The notes under the pieces are model-generated. The model searched no databases. It saw only the letters and a list, made by a program, of their open reading frames with translations, and was not told the origin of the DNA. The translations under genes were made by a program, and so were the position numbers. DNA of 64,000 nucleotides from an uncultured Photobacterium sp. (GTDB lineage: Bacteria > Pseudomonadota > Gammaproteobacteria > Enterobacterales > Vibrionaceae), in assembly GCF_947039875.1 (NCBI RefSeq), contig NZ_CAMRAN010000009.1, positions 1 to 64,000 on the forward strand. Direction: 5' to 3'. Below, piece by piece: positions 9,563 through 20,483 of this stretch. How positions within the stretch are numbered: position 1 is the first letter of the stretch; every line of letters begins with the position of its first letter.

Positions 9563-10357
9563 ATGGATAGTGTAATGAAGAAAGCTAACCATATTCGTGA
9601 AAGTAGCTACGATGATTTGTTGTTTGATAATGTAGACAATATCAATCAGGACCAAGATTTTTGGTTTCAGTTACGTGGTAATAGCATTAATTTATTTATT
9701 GATGCGGCTACACCATTATTAGGTATGGCTTTACGCATTCGCCATTTGGGAAGTTGCGATAATATTGAAGAAATTTATCATCAAGCCGTTGAAGAAATTA
9801 AAGCTATTGAAGTTGAGCTAACCGAAGTCGGCCATGAGCATGCTGTTATTCTAGCTTATCGTTATATTCTATGCTCATTTGTTGATGAAGCAGTAATGAG
9901 TACTTCTTGGGGAGCAGATAGTGCTTGGGCTGAACACTCATTGTTAACTCGATTTCATAATGAAACATGGGGCGGTGAAAAAGTTTTTTCTGTCCTTTCA
10001 CGGTTAGAAGCTGAACCAGAACGATACCAAGAGTTACTTATGTTTATCTATCTTTGTTTAACTCTGGGATTTGAAGGTAGATATAAAGTAATGAATAACG
10101 GTAAAGAAGCTTTTGATAAAGTTATTGCCAATCTTTATGAAATTTTGCGTCGGTTACAAGATAAAGAGCCTCAAGCTTTAACATCAGCTACAGAACACGT
10201 GGCTGCGAAAAAATATAAGTTAACGAAGCAAATACCTCTTTGGACTATATTTGCTGGATTTTCTTTATCTTGGCTAGCTATTTTTATTGTGTATTCAGTT
10301 TTATTAAACAATAAATCAACCGATGTTTTAACTCAGCTTAATCATATTCTTCAATAG
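9563..10357 (+). CDS. tssL: T6SS inner-membrane protein TssL/VasF (DotU-like)
   Basis: This is a 264-residue TssL/DotU protein. A cytoplasmic helical domain (residues about 25-210) contains ILCSFVDEAVMST and a WGGEKVF motif; a single transmembrane segment lies at about 222-245, and the tail is short. It lacks the C-terminal OmpA-like peptidoglycan-binding domain of extended TssL proteins. Anchoring of the complex to the cell wall must therefore come from another protein, as in other short TssL systems. The start is ATG; a second in-frame ATG follows four codons later. Confidence 0.93.
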   Translation: MDSVMKKANHIRESSYDDLLFDNVDNINQDQDFWFQLRGNSINLFIDAATPLLGMALRIRHLGSCDNIEEIYHQAVEEIKAIEVELTEVGHEHAVILAYRYILCSFVDEAVMSTSWGADSAWAEHSLLTRFHNETWGGEKVFSVLSRLEAEPERYQELLMFIYLCLTLGFEGRYKVMNNGKEAFDKVIANLYEILRRLQDKEPQALTSATEHVAAKKYKLTKQIPLWTIFAGFSLSWLAIFIVYSVLLNNKSTDVLTQLNHILQ

Positions 10358-10367
10358 GGATTTTATA

Positions 10368-12983
10368 GTGATCAGAATTGAACTTCCTGTGCTAATTAAT
10401 AAATTAAACGCACAAACTAAACTTGCATTGGAACAAGCGGCAGCATTGTGTATGAGCCGTGAAAGCAATGAAGTAACAATTGAACATTTTTTATTTTCTC
10501 TTTTAGAAAACCCATTATCTGATGTGCGAGTTTTAATAAACCATGCCGGCTTAAATAATGAAGTTATTAAGCAAATATGTGGTGAAGCAATGCCACATGA
10601 AATTGGTAACGATACTTATCCTTCTTTTTCACCTTTGTTGGTGGAGTTATTACAAGAAGCATGGTTACTTGCATCAACTGAAATGAATGAAATTGAATTA
10701 CGCTCAGGCATTATATTTTTAACGGCATTAATTCGTCCTGATCGCTATTTGGCCTTTAATTTAATTAAAGCGTTTGAAAATATTAATCGTGAATCATTCC
10801 GTAAACAATTTTCATCTTTAGTGGTGGAGTCATCAGAGACCGCGGTGATTGATTCGACGTCAGAAAAAGCGACGGCAGCTTTAAGCAATGACAATAGTAC
10901 GCTTGCTCGTTTTTGTTCAAATTTTACCGAACAAGCTCGTCAAGGTAAATTGGATCCTGTGCTTTGTCGTGATAACGAAATTAATTTAATGATTGATATT
11001 TTGTGTCGTCGTCGTAAAAACAATCCAATTGTTGTGGGTGATGCAGGTGTTGGTAAAAGTGCTGTTATTGAAGGGCTTGCTTCACGTATTGTTGCGGGAA
11101 AAGTACCTGAGTCCCTGCAGCAGGTAGAGCTATGGGCGCTTGATCTCGGTTTAATGCAGGCTGGTGCTTCGGTTAAAGGTGAATTCGAAAAGCGCTTGAA
11201 ATCAGTATTAGATGAGGTTAAGCATTCAGCGACACCTATCATACTATTTATTGATGAGGCTCATACGATGATCGGGGCTGGTAATCAAGAAGGTGGTGGT
11301 GATGCTGCTAATTTACTAAAACCTGCTTTAGCTCGTGGTGAACTTTGTACTATTGCTGCGACGACATGGAAAGAGTACAAGAAGTACTTTGAAAAAGATC
11401 CAGCATTAACGCGTCGCTTTCAATTAGTAAAACTTGATGAGCCAACAACAGAGCAAGCTGTTGATATTATGCGTGGCCTTCATAGTGTTTATGAAAATGC
11501 ACACAATGTGTTGATTAGTGATGATGCATTACGTGCAGCGGCAGAGTTGTCGGCTCGTTATGTTTCTGGGCGTCAACTACCCGATAAAGCGATTGATGTG
11601 CTAGATACCGCTTGTGCGCGTATAGCGATTAATTTGAGTGCGCCACCACGACGTATCGCTGAAATAGAGAGCCGTTATCATCAGCGTCAGTTAGAGATAA
11701 AGATGATTCACCGCCAGCAGCAATTAGGATTATCGATAGATGAAGATCGTTTAACCGTTTTGGTAGAGACAGAAAATGCAGAGCAGGTTGAATGTGAGTC
11801 TTTGCATCAAGCATGGCAGCAGCAAAAGGTGTTAGTGACCGATATCATTGAGACCCGCAGACAGATTCTTGCTCCAGAATCAATTGCATCAACGGACGAG
11901 CTTGAGTTATCTGCAGATGAGTTACGAAATAAGTTAGTGAATCTTTATGGTCAGCTTGAGCAAATTCCACATGATGAATTACTTATTTATCCAGAAGTAG
12001 GTGCAGCGCAAATTGCTCAAGTTATTGCTGATTGGACAGGAGTACCTGTTGATCAGATGAATACCGATGAATTAACTAAAATAACAGAATTACCTCGTAT
12101 TTTAGGCGAAGCGATTAAAGGTCAAGATGTTGCCATTGCAGGGATCCATCGTCACTTATTAACTGCTCGTGCAGATCTGCGCCGTCCAGGCCGACCAAAA
12201 GGGGCTTTTTTATTGGTTGGACCGAGTGGGGTTGGTAAAACAGAAACTGTCATACAATTGGCAGAGCAGCTCTATGGTGGTCAACAATTCTTAACTACCA
12301 TTAATATGTCTGAGTACCAAGAGAAGCATACTGTTTCGCGCTTAATTGGCTCTCCTCCTGGCTATGTTGGTTTTGGGGAAGGTGGCGTATTGACAGAAGC
12401 TATGCGTAAAATGCCTTATTCGATTGTGTTGCTTGATGAAGTTGAAAAAGCACACCCTGAAGTCTTGAACTTATTTTATCAAGCGTTTGATAAAGGTGAA
12501 TTAGCGGATGGTGAAGGTCGTGTTATCGACTGCCAGAATATTGTATTTTTCTTAACCTCAAATCTTGGTTATCAAACCATCGTGGATTATGCCGAGCAGC
12601 CAGAATTGCTAGAAGAAAAAATGTACCCAGAATTGGCTGCGTTTTTTAAGCCAGCATTGTTAGCTCGTATGGAAGTTGTGCCATATTTACCGCTTGATAA
12701 AGAAGTGTTAGAGCAGATTGTTCGTAGTAAATTATCGCGATTAGAGAAATTATTAGCAACTCGATATAAAGCTGAAGTAGTAATTGATCATTGCCTAATT
12801 GAAGAAATTTTACGTCGAGCAACACGTGCTGAAAATGGTGCGCGCATGCTAGAAGCGATTATTGAAGGGCAAATGTTACCTCCGGTTTCTTTAGCCTTAT
12901 TGAATCGACTTGCTCATCGTGAAGCGATCTCTCATATTCGTTTGACCGTAGAAGATGGACAGTTCTGTGGTGAAGTGGAGTAA
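10368..12983 (+). CDS. clpV: T6SS sheath-recycling AAA+ ATPase ClpV/VasG
   Basis: This is an 871-residue ClpB/Hsp100-type ATPase. Residues 1-160 form the Clp N domain, which in ClpV recognises the TssC N-terminus. The first AAA+ module has Walker A GDAGVGKS near residue 224 and Walker B LFIDEAH near 290. A middle coiled-coil region follows, then a second AAA+ module with GPSGVGKTE near 617 and [13 protein letters not shown]. Both ATPase centres look intact. It disassembles contracted sheath for reuse. The start codon is GTG at 10368, ten bases after tssL. Confidence 0.95.
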   Translation: MIRIELPVLINKLNAQTKLALEQAAALCMSRESNEVTIEHFLFSLLENPLSDVRVLINHAGLNNEVIKQICGEAMPHEIGNDTYPSFSPLLVELLQEAWLLASTEMNEIELRSGIIFLTALIRPDRYLAFNLIKAFENINRESFRKQFSSLVVESSETAVIDSTSEKATAALSNDNSTLARFCSNFTEQARQGKLDPVLCRDNEINLMIDILCRRRKNNPIVVGDAGVGKSAVIEGLASRIVAGKVPESLQQVELWALDLGLMQAGASVKGEFEKRLKSVLDEVKHSATPIILFIDEAHTMIGAGNQEGGGDAANLLKPALARGELCTIAATTWKEYKKYFEKDPALTRRFQLVKLDEPTTEQAVDIMRGLHSVYENAHNVLISDDALRAAAELSARYVSGRQLPDKAIDVLDTACARIAINLSAPPRRIAEIESRYHQRQLEIKMIHRQQQLGLSIDEDRLTVLVETENAEQVECESLHQAWQQQKVLVTDIIETRRQILAPESIASTDELELSADELRNKLVNLYGQLEQIPHDELLIYPEVGAAQIAQVIADWTGVPVDQMNTDELTKITELPRILGEAIKGQDVAIAGIHRHLLTARADLRRPGRPKGAFLLVGPSGVGKTETVIQLAEQLYGGQQFLTTINMSEYQEKHTVSRLIGSPPGYVGFGEGGVLTEAMRKMPYSIVLLDEVEKAHPEVLNLFYQAFDKGELADGEGRVIDCQNIVFFLTSNLGYQTIVDYAEQPELLEEKMYPELAAFFKPALLARMEVVPYLPLDKEVLEQIVRSKLSRLEKLLATRYKAEVVIDHCLIEEILRRATRAENGARMLEAIIEGQMLPPVSLALLNRLAHREAISHIRLTVEDGQFCGEVE

Positions 12984-12988
12984 TTGTC

Positions 12989-14524
12989 ATGCAACAATGG
13001 CTCCATTGTATATCTGCATTAATTAGTTATAGAGATAGAGTAAAGCTGGCTGACTTTTATAATAATACATTAAAAGATAAGTTAGTATTAACAGCTAGTT
13101 ATGTTGTTTATCCAACAGAGGATGGCCGAGCTTTGCATGCTGCTGATAATAAAGATTGGACGTGGGATGTGAGTGATTTTGATCATCCTTTTTCTCACGT
13201 CTTACAGCAGGCGTCATTGATTTTGCTTGATCATGATCGTTTAGTTTATTGGCAGCAGAATCCGTCGTTTAAGCAATTCGCGGATCTGGTTGATGATCGT
13301 AGTAGTTTATTGATTGCACCATTACTTGATAGTCGTAAACAAGTTGTTGTGATTCAAGTTCTTATTGGTCGACAGGATGTGATTAATGGGCTGCTGACTG
13401 ATGATAATTATCGCGAGTTTAGTGATGCTTTTGTCGCACAATGGATGTTACTCAAAGATATGGAAGTGCAGGATTCGCATAAACAACAATTGAGTGATTC
13501 TATTGTACGTCTGAAAGCTCAGCAACAGGCAAAAAATGCGTGGCTAGATATGACATGCAAGCTAATTGGCAGTAGTACTGTTATGGAGCAATTGCGTGAA
13601 CAAATAGCAAGGGCTGCTAGTTCTAATCTTGCGGTGCTTATTCAAGGTGAAACTGGCTCAGGTAAAGAGTTGGTAGCGAAGGCCGTGCATAGTTTGTCAT
13701 CTCGACGAAATAAGCCATTTGTGGCAATTAATTGTGCTGCGATACCTGAAAGTTTGCTGGAAAGCGAGTTGTTTGGCTATGAAAAAGGGGCATTTACAGG
13801 CGCACTGATAAGCCGTAAGGGTTTGATTGCTCAAGCTGATGGCGGCTCATTATTTTTAGATGAAATGGGTGAGTTACCCTTGGCTTTGCAAGCTAAATTA
13901 TTACGAGTGTTGGAAACGTACCAGTATCGACCTTTGGGAGCGAATAAAGAGCAATCTTCAAACTTTCGTTTAATTGCAGCAACTCATGTCAATTTACGTC
14001 AAAGTGTGAATGATGGTGGTTTTAGGCAAGATCTTTATTATCGTATATACCAATATCCACTATTGGTACCAAATCTAAATAGTCGATTGGTTGATATTGA
14101 TGAATTAGCAACTTATTTTATTCGCCAATATAACGAGCGTGAGCAACGTAATATTTTAGGCTTATCACTTGCGGCACTTAATAAACTTAAAAGCCTGGAT
14201 TATCCGGGAAATGTACGTGAATTACGGTCATTAATTGAATTTGCTTGTGTACAAACTCAATGTGATGTTTTGATTGAAAAATCAGCTTTTACTACCAAGC
14301 AACCATTAGATATGAACATGGGTTTGGAGGAGTTTGTTACTAATGATAATGATTTTACTGTGATTGATGATTTACGTACAGCTTTAGAATCTTACGAAAA
14401 AGCTATTATTTGTAATCGATTAGAACAGTATAACGGTGATCGTGCTAAGGCTGCTCAAAGCTTAGGACTTCCTAAACGTACACTGGCACACAAATGCCAA
14501 AAGTTGGGGATTCAAAATAGATGA
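12989..14524 (+). CDS. vasH: Sigma-54-dependent transcription activator VasH
   Basis: This is a 511-residue bacterial enhancer-binding protein. Residues 1-190 are a sensor region resembling the GAF-type domain of VasH. The AAA+ domain has Walker A GETGSGKE near 220 and an intact GAFTGA loop near 266, needed to contact sigma-54. A Fis-type helix-turn-helix (GDRAKAAQSLGLPKRTL) ends the protein. In V. cholerae VasH activates hcp-vgrG operons at other loci, so its targets here are probably outside the window. It starts 5 bases after clpV and overlaps vasI by 4. Confidence 0.93.
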   Translation: MQQWLHCISALISYRDRVKLADFYNNTLKDKLVLTASYVVYPTEDGRALHAADNKDWTWDVSDFDHPFSHVLQQASLILLDHDRLVYWQQNPSFKQFADLVDDRSSLLIAPLLDSRKQVVVIQVLIGRQDVINGLLTDDNYREFSDAFVAQWMLLKDMEVQDSHKQQLSDSIVRLKAQQQAKNAWLDMTCKLIGSSTVMEQLREQIARAASSNLAVLIQGETGSGKELVAKAVHSLSSRRNKPFVAINCAAIPESLLESELFGYEKGAFTGALISRKGLIAQADGGSLFLDEMGELPLALQAKLLRVLETYQYRPLGANKEQSSNFRLIAATHVNLRQSVNDGGFRQDLYYRIYQYPLLVPNLNSRLVDIDELATYFIRQYNEREQRNILGLSLAALNKLKSLDYPGNVRELRSLIEFACVQTQCDVLIEKSAFTTKQPLDMNMGLEEFVTNDNDFTVIDDLRTALESYEKAIICNRLEQYNGDRAKAAQSLGLPKRTLAHKCQKLGIQNR

Positions 14525-15195
14525 TAGTGAAAAGAATAATATTATCGTTAAGCCTGACTTTGTTGCCAAGCTTAGTATTGGCACAACCCGATTTATCAGT
14601 TGCGTTAGATAAAGCTAATCAGTGTCGAGATATTGAATCAAAGCTTAAACGTTTGCAGTGTTTTGATGAGGTTTTTGATACGCCAATGGCCATTAAAACA
14701 TTGGCAGGACTTAATTCTGTGCAATATCCGCCATCTTGGACACGTGCCGTTAATAATGAAAAAAGTCGTGGCTCAAAAAAAGGATTTATTTTAAATCAGC
14801 AAGATGAAAATGATAAATTATCAAGTGTGTGGTTAACAGCTGCGGCAACGAATGTGCCAGCACAAGATCAAACTCAGTTGGGACCAATTTTGATGCTGAC
14901 TTGTTTCGAAAAAATTAGCCGTGTCCAATTAATATTACCACAGCCAATTAAAGCTGGGCGGGTCACTATATCAATTCCTGGCTCGCCAGTAGTGACGCAA
15001 AATTGGATCAGTGATGACAGTGGTTATTTATTGCGTTCAGGTCGTGGGATACCCGCTATTGATGCTATAAAGGCGATGATTTCTGCTCCACAGTTGATAT
15101 TACGCTCAGATGTAGCAGGTATTGATAATGTAGAATTTGATAATAAAAATCTTGCTGAGGCTATTAAGCCAATGCGAGAAATTTGTCGTTGGTAG
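14521..15195 (+). CDS. vasI: T6SS-associated periplasmic protein VasI (TagO-like)
   Basis: This is a 224-residue protein with an N-terminal signal peptide (hydrophobic LSLSLTLLPSLVLA, cleavage likely before QPD). It matches VasI by position and by the NQCRDIESKLKRLQCFDEVFDTP segment found in this family. The mature protein is periplasmic and has several Cys that could form disulfides. The role is not well defined; an accessory T6SS function is known for the family. The ATG overlaps the vasH stop as ATGA, indicating translational coupling. Confidence 0.85.
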   Translation: MIVKRIILSLSLTLLPSLVLAQPDLSVALDKANQCRDIESKLKRLQCFDEVFDTPMAIKTLAGLNSVQYPPSWTRAVNNEKSRGSKKGFILNQQDENDKLSSVWLTAAATNVPAQDQTQLGPILMLTCFEKISRVQLILPQPIKAGRVTISIPGSPVVTQNWISDDSGYLLRSGRGIPAIDAIKAMISAPQLILRSDVAGIDNVEFDNKNLAEAIKPMREICRW

Positions 15196-15204
15196 GAGTA
15201 TTAA

Positions 15205-16626
15205 ATGTCAATGACAAGCTTTAGAGAACAGCTGCTTACGCCAATAATGGTAGATAACCCTGTTGGTGAGCGCTTGAAAGATGATCCTCAACTGAACTTT
15301 ATTGATAGCCAGATGATGAAGGTGGGTTCACTCGCTCATGGTGAAGTGGAATGGGACAAAGTTGAAAAGAGTGCCGTAAATTTACTCTCAACAAAATCGA
15401 AAGATATCAAGTTACTGACGGTGTTAATACAGTGCTTGCAACATAAACCTACGCCTGAACGCTTCACTTTATCTATTGGTGTATTGGTCGATTTTATCTC
15501 GTGTTTTTGGCTTGAATGTCAACCAATACCAGGTGAACGTGGGGCTGTTCACCGTAAAAAATTTTTTAATCAAATTTGTCAGCGAACATATGTTGCTACA
15601 GATAAATTAGACAGTACTTTGTTTGATTCTGATCTTAAGGCTGTCTTAGAAGCATTATTGCAAGAGCTTTATCAGCATGCTGAAAAGCAGATGTTACCAG
15701 TCGAGGTTATTGATGATATCAATGCACGCTTGCGCCATAAATTAGCGCAGGTTAATAGTACATATAAAGCTGACGTTCCTAAGGTAACAGCTCCTTCAAC
15801 TATTGATTCGTGTAGCAATGTCACACCATCAGTGCCTAATCTAGACATCGATAATAGCAGTGAGCGTAATTTTAAAATCTCACTTCTGAAAGCTGTTGAG
15901 TGTCTTTCTGATCTTGGCAGCGATGGTGTGATGTTAAGTATCCGTATTCGTCGTTTTGCAATGTGGTATTCAATTCATAGTTTACCTGATGCCAATGTAG
16001 ACGGAGAAACGCAGTTAATGCCCGTTTCATTGGATCGTATTAGTGATTACGAAGATGGCTTACAGCGTGGGGCTAATATTGAATTATGGCGTCGAGTAGA
16101 AGAAAGCCTAACTAAAGCGCCTTACTGGTTAGATGGGCATTTTTTAAGCTATCGCATTGCAATTGCATTGGGAGAAGATACATGGGCAGAAATTATTAAA
16201 GATGAATTACAACGCTTTATGCAACGATTACCAGCATTAAATGTTCACTATTTTAAAGGGTTAGTACCTTTTATTAGTGATACGACGTTAAAGTGGCTAG
16301 ATAACTCTGCCGGTAATATCAACGCTGCAGAAGTTAGCCAAATGGGTAGTTGGAATGAGATGCGTAATGAAGCCCTTGCACTTGCACAAGAAGAGGGAAT
16401 TGCGCCTTCTCTCAAAATGCTCAATGAAGGTTTATCACAAGCAACAGAGCCTCGAGATGCCTTTTATTGGCGTTTGCTTTCAGCCGATGTGATGAAGGCT
16501 AATTCATTGCCAGCAATGGCATCAGAGCAATATCAGACTTTATATCATCAAGTAAATGCAATGCAGGTTACAGAATGGGAACCCGCATTAATTAAACAAA
16601 TTAAAAATAATATTGCAGCGGAATAA
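15205..16626 (+). CDS. tssA: T6SS assembly protein TssA/VasJ
   Basis: This is a 473-residue protein with an N-terminal ImpA-type domain: residues about 15-60 contain NPVGERLKDDPQLNFID, and WLECQPIPG lies near 110. A variable middle and a C-terminal helical domain (about 360-470) follow. TssA proteins prime baseplate and sheath polymerisation or cap the distal sheath end. The clear Shine-Dalgarno TAGGAG precedes the ATG. It corresponds by position to VCA0119 (vasJ); no second TssA-like gene (vasL) follows tssM here. Confidence 0.88.
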   Translation: MSMTSFREQLLTPIMVDNPVGERLKDDPQLNFIDSQMMKVGSLAHGEVEWDKVEKSAVNLLSTKSKDIKLLTVLIQCLQHKPTPERFTLSIGVLVDFISCFWLECQPIPGERGAVHRKKFFNQICQRTYVATDKLDSTLFDSDLKAVLEALLQELYQHAEKQMLPVEVIDDINARLRHKLAQVNSTYKADVPKVTAPSTIDSCSNVTPSVPNLDIDNSSERNFKISLLKAVECLSDLGSDGVMLSIRIRRFAMWYSIHSLPDANVDGETQLMPVSLDRISDYEDGLQRGANIELWRRVEESLTKAPYWLDGHFLSYRIAIALGEDTWAEIIKDELQRFMQRLPALNVHYFKGLVPFISDTTLKWLDNSAGNINAAEVSQMGSWNEMRNEALALAQEEGIAPSLKMLNEGLSQATEPRDAFYWRLLSADVMKANSLPAMASEQYQTLYHQVNAMQVTEWEPALIKQIKNNIAAE

Positions 16627-16644
16627 CCACAGGGAAAATATAAA

Positions 16645-19600
16645 ATGTGGAATTTAATAAGATCAATTGGCTTCAGGCTTGCTTCAAGTTTTAAAACATC
16701 ATTACCTGTGATTATGTTAGCGACATTTATTCTAATTAATGTCGCTATTTGGTGGGCAGGGCCGTGGTTAGATATTGATGGTCAGCAACCTTTAACGACA
16801 GTCACATCTCGTGCTGTACTGAGCATTATTTTTTCGTTGTGTTGTTTTACTGTATGGGGGTTTATGCAATGGCGTAGCCTACAGCGAATCAATAAAGATA
16901 AAGCCCGCGAAGAGAGATTAATTGAAGATCCTATTAAACGTTTAGAAGACCGTCAGCAGGTTGAACTAAACCAAGTAATGGGAGAGCTAAAACAAAATTT
17001 AAATAAGCGTAATTATCTTTATAGTTTGCCTTGGTATTTGGTCTTAGGATTAGAAAATGCAGGTAAAACAAGCTTAATTAATCGTTCAAGTCAGAATTTT
17101 GTTTTTTCTAGTATGATGCGGGCATCAGGCAAGAAAAGTGAAAATCCTTATTCTTTTGATTGGTGGATAGGTGATGATGCCGTATTGATTGATCCTGATG
17201 GTGAATTACTGACACAACGACAAAATGAAGAGAATAATGATGGGGAGATGGAACGGCGTTTATGGCTTAACTTTGTTAATTGGCTAGATAAAACACGTTC
17301 ACAGCGACCATTAAATGGCGTGGTTATTGCTCTTGATATTGAGCATCTGGCAAGTTCAACTGTTGCTGAACGCCGCGCATACGCTAATTTACTACGTGCT
17401 CGCTTACGTGAATTGATGGAGATATTATCAACACGCATGCCAGTATATATTGCATTGACTAAATTAGATCTTTTGCATGGTTTTGAACCGTACTTCCGTA
17501 GTTATACTCAAAGTCAGCGTGAAGAGGTAATGGGATTTACTTTTTCACTTAATACGGCAAAAGATTTTGATCATTGGTTAGCTGAATTTGACCAAGATTA
17601 TATTCAATTTATTGAACGTATTAATGACTCTTTACCACTGGCATTGCGCCATGCTGTTGGTTCTGAAGATCGTACGGCTATTTATAGTTTTTCTCGTCAA
17701 GTTGCAGGATTGCATGATGTCTTAAAACAGGTATTAGAAGATGCTTTTGCTTCTGATCAGTTCTCAACACCTGCGTTAATTCGTGGTATTTACTTTATGT
17801 CTGTTTATCAGCAAGGAGTACCAACGGATGCATTTGTTGATGCCGCATCTCGTCGTTATGGTTTATCAAATACAATTAATAGTGCGCAACACTCTAAAAA
17901 CTCAACCACTTTTTTTGTGAAAAAACTGTTTAATGAGATTATTTATCCAGAAGCGGGGATTGCATCTGATAGCTTGCGGGTTATTCATCATAAGACAAAA
18001 GTGTTATCGATGTCAGTATTAGCATGCAGTATTGCATCTGTATTGCTAATTGGTGGGTGGCAACGTTATTACAACTTAAATATTGATCATGAAAACGCAG
18101 TGCTTAATCAAGTAAGTCAATTTAAAAAGGAATATTCGAACTCTAAATTGATGCGTTCAGAGCAGGAATTATTAGCACCATTAAATTCAATTCGCCAAGC
18201 AACATTAGAGTTCGGTGTGTTTCAAGATAAGCCTAAATATGTCTCTGATATAGGGCTTTATCAAGGACATAAAATTGGACCTAAAGTTGAAGAAACCTAT
18301 TTAGGGTTGCTGCAATTTCGATTCTTGCCTGCATTAATGAAACAGTTAGCGGTGGATATTAAGAGTGCTAATTCAGAGCAACAAGAGCTATCTGCATTAC
18401 GCGCATTTAGAATGTTGACTGATCGAAGTGGACGACAAGATGATGTTGTAAGGACGTATTTTGCCCAAGTTTGGCAAAAAAACTTTCCTAATGACGCTCA
18501 AACGCAAGAACAATTACTTGCACATTTGGATTATTCGTTAGCTTATACTGATTTACAAGGCCTTCGTAATGATGGTAATAAAAATGCGATTTCAATAATG
18601 AGACCGTATGATAATTTAATAGAAGGCACTCAACAGGATCTCAGCTCAATAGGTTTAGCTGAACGTGTCTATAACAATTTAAAACGTACGGCAGAGCAAA
18701 CATTAGGCGCTCCTCTTGATATTAAAAAAGCGGTTGGCCCTGTATTTGATGTAGTGTTTAGTCAGCGAGTGCAAGATGATGCTCTGAATATTCCACAATT
18801 ATTGACTCTAAAAGGGTTTAATAGTTATTTTTTACCTAAAATTGAGTCATTGTCTGATATCGCTCTTGCTGATAGCTGGGTATTAGGTGAGTCAACAGTA
18901 GCAACGTTTAGCGCAGAAGATAAACAAGTATTACGCCAGAAAATTCGTAATTTGTATGTTGATGATTATGTCAATACATGGCAGTTAGCATTAAATAATA
19001 TTGAGATTAAATACTTTTCTGATATTAATGAAGCGGTAACTGTTTTAGCTAATATTGTTGGACATAAACAGCCAATAGAACGTTTTATTAAAACGGTTGA
19101 TACAAATACTCAGTTATTTCCGAAATTACCTGAAAATGATAAAGCACGCTTAGCATTAATGACGTCACCGCAATATAAAGTGGCATCAATGATAGCAACA
19201 CCGTTTACTGATATCGATTCAATTTTGGACAGTAATGGCAAACAGCCTGCATATATACAAGAAGTGATGACGTCAGTGCAGCAACTTTACCATTATATGA
19301 AAGCGATCCAAGACGCATCAGACAAAGGTAAAGCTGCCTTAGAAGCAACGAAAGATAGATTAGCCTTAAAAGAAAACGACCCTATTTATACGTTGCAGCA
19401 AATGGCGACTAATTTACCTAAGCCACTTGATAGTTTAGTTAAAGAAATCACAGAAGAAAGTTGGTATGTGATTAAGCAAGAAGCGATTAAATATGTCGAA
19501 GTACGTTGGCAAAGTGATGTTTATAAAGAATATCAAGAAAAATTGGCCTCTCGTTACCCATTTAATAGCCGTGCATCGAAAGATGTATCGTTAAAGGATT

Positions 19601-20190
19601 TCGAAACTTTCTTTGCGCCTGATGGTACGATGGATAACTTTTATAATAATGACTTGAAACTATTTATTGATGATAATATTTCAATGGATATGAATAGTAG
19701 TAATGAACCGTCATTATTGCGTAGTGATGTACTAAAACAATTTGCGAATGCGAAAAAAATTCAACAAGCGTTTTTTAATCGTAAAGGTATATTAGATGTT
19801 GAGTTTACGCTTGAGCCCATTAACTTAAGTGCTAATCAACGCCGTAGTGTGATCAATATTGATGGTCAGTATATTGAGTATAGTCATGGTTCTCGTTATC
19901 CTGTAGAACTCATTTGGCCTAATACATTACGTGAAACGTCGATATCAAAATTATCATTAGTGCCAGCATCGGCGAATTTATCACCACGTGCTATTACTAT
20001 TCAAGGACCGTGGGCATTTTTCCGTCTTCTTGAGCGAGGGAAGGTTGTAAGTGCTAGTGAAACGAGTGTTGATTATAAATTCACTATCGATAGTGGTGAT
20101 GTTGTTTACCGATTAAATACGGAAGAGGATGCTAACCCATTTACATCATCATTATTTAGAAACTTTAAATTGAGTAAAACACTTTATTAA
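16645..20190 (+). CDS. tssM: T6SS inner-membrane IcmF-like protein TssM/VasK
   Basis: This is an 1181-residue protein, full length for TssM. Two transmembrane segments (about 18-42 and 50-72) precede a cytoplasmic NTPase-like domain with Walker A GLENAGKTS near residue 134. A third transmembrane segment lies near 452-470, and a long periplasmic part binds TssJ. With TssL and TssJ it forms the trans-envelope complex. It is the last gene of the operon: two hairpin terminators follow, at 20236 and 20398. Confidence 0.95.
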   Translation: MWNLIRSIGFRLASSFKTSLPVIMLATFILINVAIWWAGPWLDIDGQQPLTTVTSRAVLSIIFSLCCFTVWGFMQWRSLQRINKDKAREERLIEDPIKRLEDRQQVELNQVMGELKQNLNKRNYLYSLPWYLVLGLENAGKTSLINRSSQNFVFSSMMRASGKKSENPYSFDWWIGDDAVLIDPDGELLTQRQNEENNDGEMERRLWLNFVNWLDKTRSQRPLNGVVIALDIEHLASSTVAERRAYANLLRARLRELMEILSTRMPVYIALTKLDLLHGFEPYFRSYTQSQREEVMGFTFSLNTAKDFDHWLAEFDQDYIQFIERINDSLPLALRHAVGSEDRTAIYSFSRQVAGLHDVLKQVLEDAFASDQFSTPALIRGIYFMSVYQQGVPTDAFVDAASRRYGLSNTINSAQHSKNSTTFFVKKLFNEIIYPEAGIASDSLRVIHHKTKVLSMSVLACSIASVLLIGGWQRYYNLNIDHENAVLNQVSQFKKEYSNSKLMRSEQELLAPLNSIRQATLEFGVFQDKPKYVSDIGLYQGHKIGPKVEETYLGLLQFRFLPALMKQLAVDIKSANSEQQELSALRAFRMLTDRSGRQDDVVRTYFAQVWQKNFPNDAQTQEQLLAHLDYSLAYTDLQGLRNDGNKNAISIMRPYDNLIEGTQQDLSSIGLAERVYNNLKRTAEQTLGAPLDIKKAVGPVFDVVFSQRVQDDALNIPQLLTLKGFNSYFLPKIESLSDIALADSWVLGESTVATFSAEDKQVLRQKIRNLYVDDYVNTWQLALNNIEIKYFSDINEAVTVLANIVGHKQPIERFIKTVDTNTQLFPKLPENDKARLALMTSPQYKVASMIATPFTDIDSILDSNGKQPAYIQEVMTSVQQLYHYMKAIQDASDKGKAALEATKDRLALKENDPIYTLQQMATNLPKPLDSLVKEITEESWYVIKQEAIKYVEVRWQSDVYKEYQEKLASRYPFNSRASKDVSLKDFETFFAPDGTMDNFYNNDLKLFIDDNISMDMNSSNEPSLLRSDVLKQFANAKKIQQAFFNRKGILDVEFTLEPINLSANQRRSVINIDGQYIEYSHGSRYPVELIWPNTLRETSISKLSLVPASANLSPRAITIQGPWAFFRLLERGKVVSASETSVDYKFTIDSGDVVYRLNTEEDANPFTSSLFRNFKLSKTLY

Positions 20191-20235
20191 TTAAATTCAT
20201 GTTTTAGTTATTAAAATTACTGATTTATTAATGAT

Positions 20236-20264
20236 AGAAAAAGCTGCCTTGTGCAGCTTTTTCT
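20236..20264 (+). terminator. Terminator of T6SS operon
   Basis: AGAAAAAGCTGC pairs with GCAGCTTTTTCT around a 5-base loop, with Ts in the 3' arm. It lies 45 bases after the tssM stop. A-rich and T-rich arms make it able to act in both directions. Confidence 0.85.
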
Positions 20265-20397
20265 ATATGTGTGCTCTATCAATATTATTGAAGAGCATCG
20301 TCGATACAACTGACATTATCTTAATCCAGATTAAAGATTTTTAGATGTAGTCACGGTATTATTCACGCCAGCTTAGCGTTTATGATAAAAATACATA

Positions 20398-20430
20398 AAA
20401 AAGAACAGCTCAATAATGCTGTTCTTTTTG
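20398..20430 (+). terminator. Second hairpin terminator after T6SS operon
   Basis: AAAGAACAGC and GCTGTTCTTT form a perfect stem followed by TTG and further Ts. It lies just upstream of the next gene and isolates it from T6SS read-through. Confidence 0.75.
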
Positions 20431-20483
20431 TTTTTATGGCGTTGGTGAAAAATAAGACGACATGATATTTAAGAGGACGTGAT

